Shown: positions 63,537-64,000 of the stretch, one piece after another
Layout: each line of letters begins with the position of its first letter
Numbering within the stretch: position 1 is the first letter of the stretch
Assembly: GCF_003675385.1 (NCBI RefSeq)
Contig: NZ_RCWZ01000001.1
Span: forward strand, 558,001 to 622,000
Length of the DNA: 64,000 bases
Reading direction: 5' to 3'
Origin: Mucilaginibacter kameinonensis
Lineage (GTDB): Bacteria; Bacteroidota; Bacteroidia; Sphingobacteriales; Sphingobacteriaceae
Program-made: the position numbers and the translations under genes
The notes under the pieces: model-generated
Database searches by the model: none
Told to the model about the DNA's origin: nothing
The model's input: the letters and a program-made list of their open reading frames with translations, nothing else

Positions 63537-64000
63537 ATGAAATATTTTTCGGTTGTTTTACTTGCCCTTACCATCAGCGGATGCACTACCAAATACGCTC
63601 ATGTTGAGTTTGACGGAACCGCTAAAGGCGTTAAAAGCGGCGTATTTATTGTTAAAGACCATTCAAAAAACTCGCTTTACGGAGTAAATATTAAAGATGG
63701 CAAATTTCATATAGAAAGCAAGGTGCTTGAGGTGCCCGGCTATTATGTGATGGATATAACCGATGATGCCAATTCGCGGGAGCAGCACAATCCCTTTGAG
63801 ATTTACCTGGAAGATGGGAAATATTCCATTGAGGCCGAAGCGGATAAGCTTGCAAATTACCCCAAAATAACCGCCCCCTCATCTGCTACGCAACAGCAGT
63901 TAACAGCATTTTATACCATGGTTGACCAGATGAATGGCGACCTGAACCAAAAACTGGCCGAGCTAAACGCTAAAGTTAACAGTAAAGCATCTGACGCTTT
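63537..64000 (+). CDS. DUF4369-like lipoprotein, partial at right edge
   Basis: At least 154 codons, no stop before the window ends. Lipoprotein signal MKYFSVVLLALTISGC (Cys16), then a beta-rich domain (FDGTAKGVKSGVFIVKDHSK, YGVNIKDGKFHIES, FEIYLEDGKYSIEA) resembling the DUF4369 domain that precedes thioredoxin-like AhpC/TSA domains in Bacteroidota, and then a helical region (LNQKLAELNAKVNS). A TlpA-type C-terminal domain probably lies outside the window. It is divergent from sdhC. Confidence 0.8.
   Translation, partial: MKYFSVVLLALTISGCTTKYAHVEFDGTAKGVKSGVFIVKDHSKNSLYGVNIKDGKFHIESKVLEVPGYYVMDITDDANSREQHNPFEIYLEDGKYSIEAEADKLANYPKITAPSSATQQQLTAFYTMVDQMNGDLNQKLAELNAKVNSKASDA

Overview
The window looks like chromosome of a Sphingobacteriaceae-type Bacteroidota, most like Mucilaginibacter or Pedobacter. 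Evidence: the fused lpxC-fabZ gene, a PorX-type response regulator/PglZ protein, several SusC/TonB-type outer-membrane proteins, a succinate dehydrogenase with one large cytochrome b subunit, frequent TAnnTTTG -7 promoter boxes, and almost no Shine-Dalgarno signals. Genus is inferred from overall resemblance, not from a search.

Layout. 1-8.6 kb: a partial outer-membrane beta-barrel protein cut by the left edge, two small unknown ORFs, a lipoprotein metzincin-like protease, a retropepsin-like PDZ protease and a divergent PBP4-type carboxypeptidase. 8.7-19 kb: YihY/BrkB protein, VanX-like dipeptidase, alanine dehydrogenase, tsaE, an alpha/beta hydrolase, a TonB receptor with a His/Cys-rich partner (probable metal uptake), a cyclophilin and exonuclease III. 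19-25 kb: an oxidoreductase/AraC divergent pair, then the three-gene ATP-grasp / alpha-E / transglutaminase cluster, predicted to make or modify peptide-like amides. 25-35.8 kb: glycosyltransferases, rnhB, a PP2C phosphatase, an orphan OppC-type permease, a flippase-like protein, dienelactone hydrolase, histidine kinase, RRM protein and a GreA/B-like protein. 36-43 kb: an alcohol dehydrogenase/esterase pair (possible formaldehyde detoxification), a frameshifted GH13 alpha-amylase, and a DUF1080 / GMC oxidoreductase / subunit-3 operon that fits 3-keto-glycoside metabolism. 43.6-46 kb: a phospholipase-A-like outer-membrane protein followed by a complete IS4-family element sitting inside a GC-rich palindromic repeat. 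46-64 kb: hisS, efp with an unusual tip loop, an ABC ATPase, lpxA, lpxC-fabZ, lpxD, an HD-domain protein, porX, a SulP transporter, a TPR protein, a RhuM-Fic protein, sdhBAC, and a DUF4369-like lipoprotein cut by the right edge.

The main unexplained structure is between genes. Nearly every gap over 100 bp holds a large inverted repeat, from at least eight sequence families. Several occur more than once in the window, and one composite element has 37-bp inverted ends. A second signal is a set of genes whose -7 promoter box lies only 4-6 nt from the start codon, implying leaderless mRNAs; lpxD has the full TTTG-N19-TAAATTTG promoter in this position.

No tRNA, rRNA or CRISPR array was seen. Starts were chosen by reading; many are TTG, and several differ from the longest ORF.
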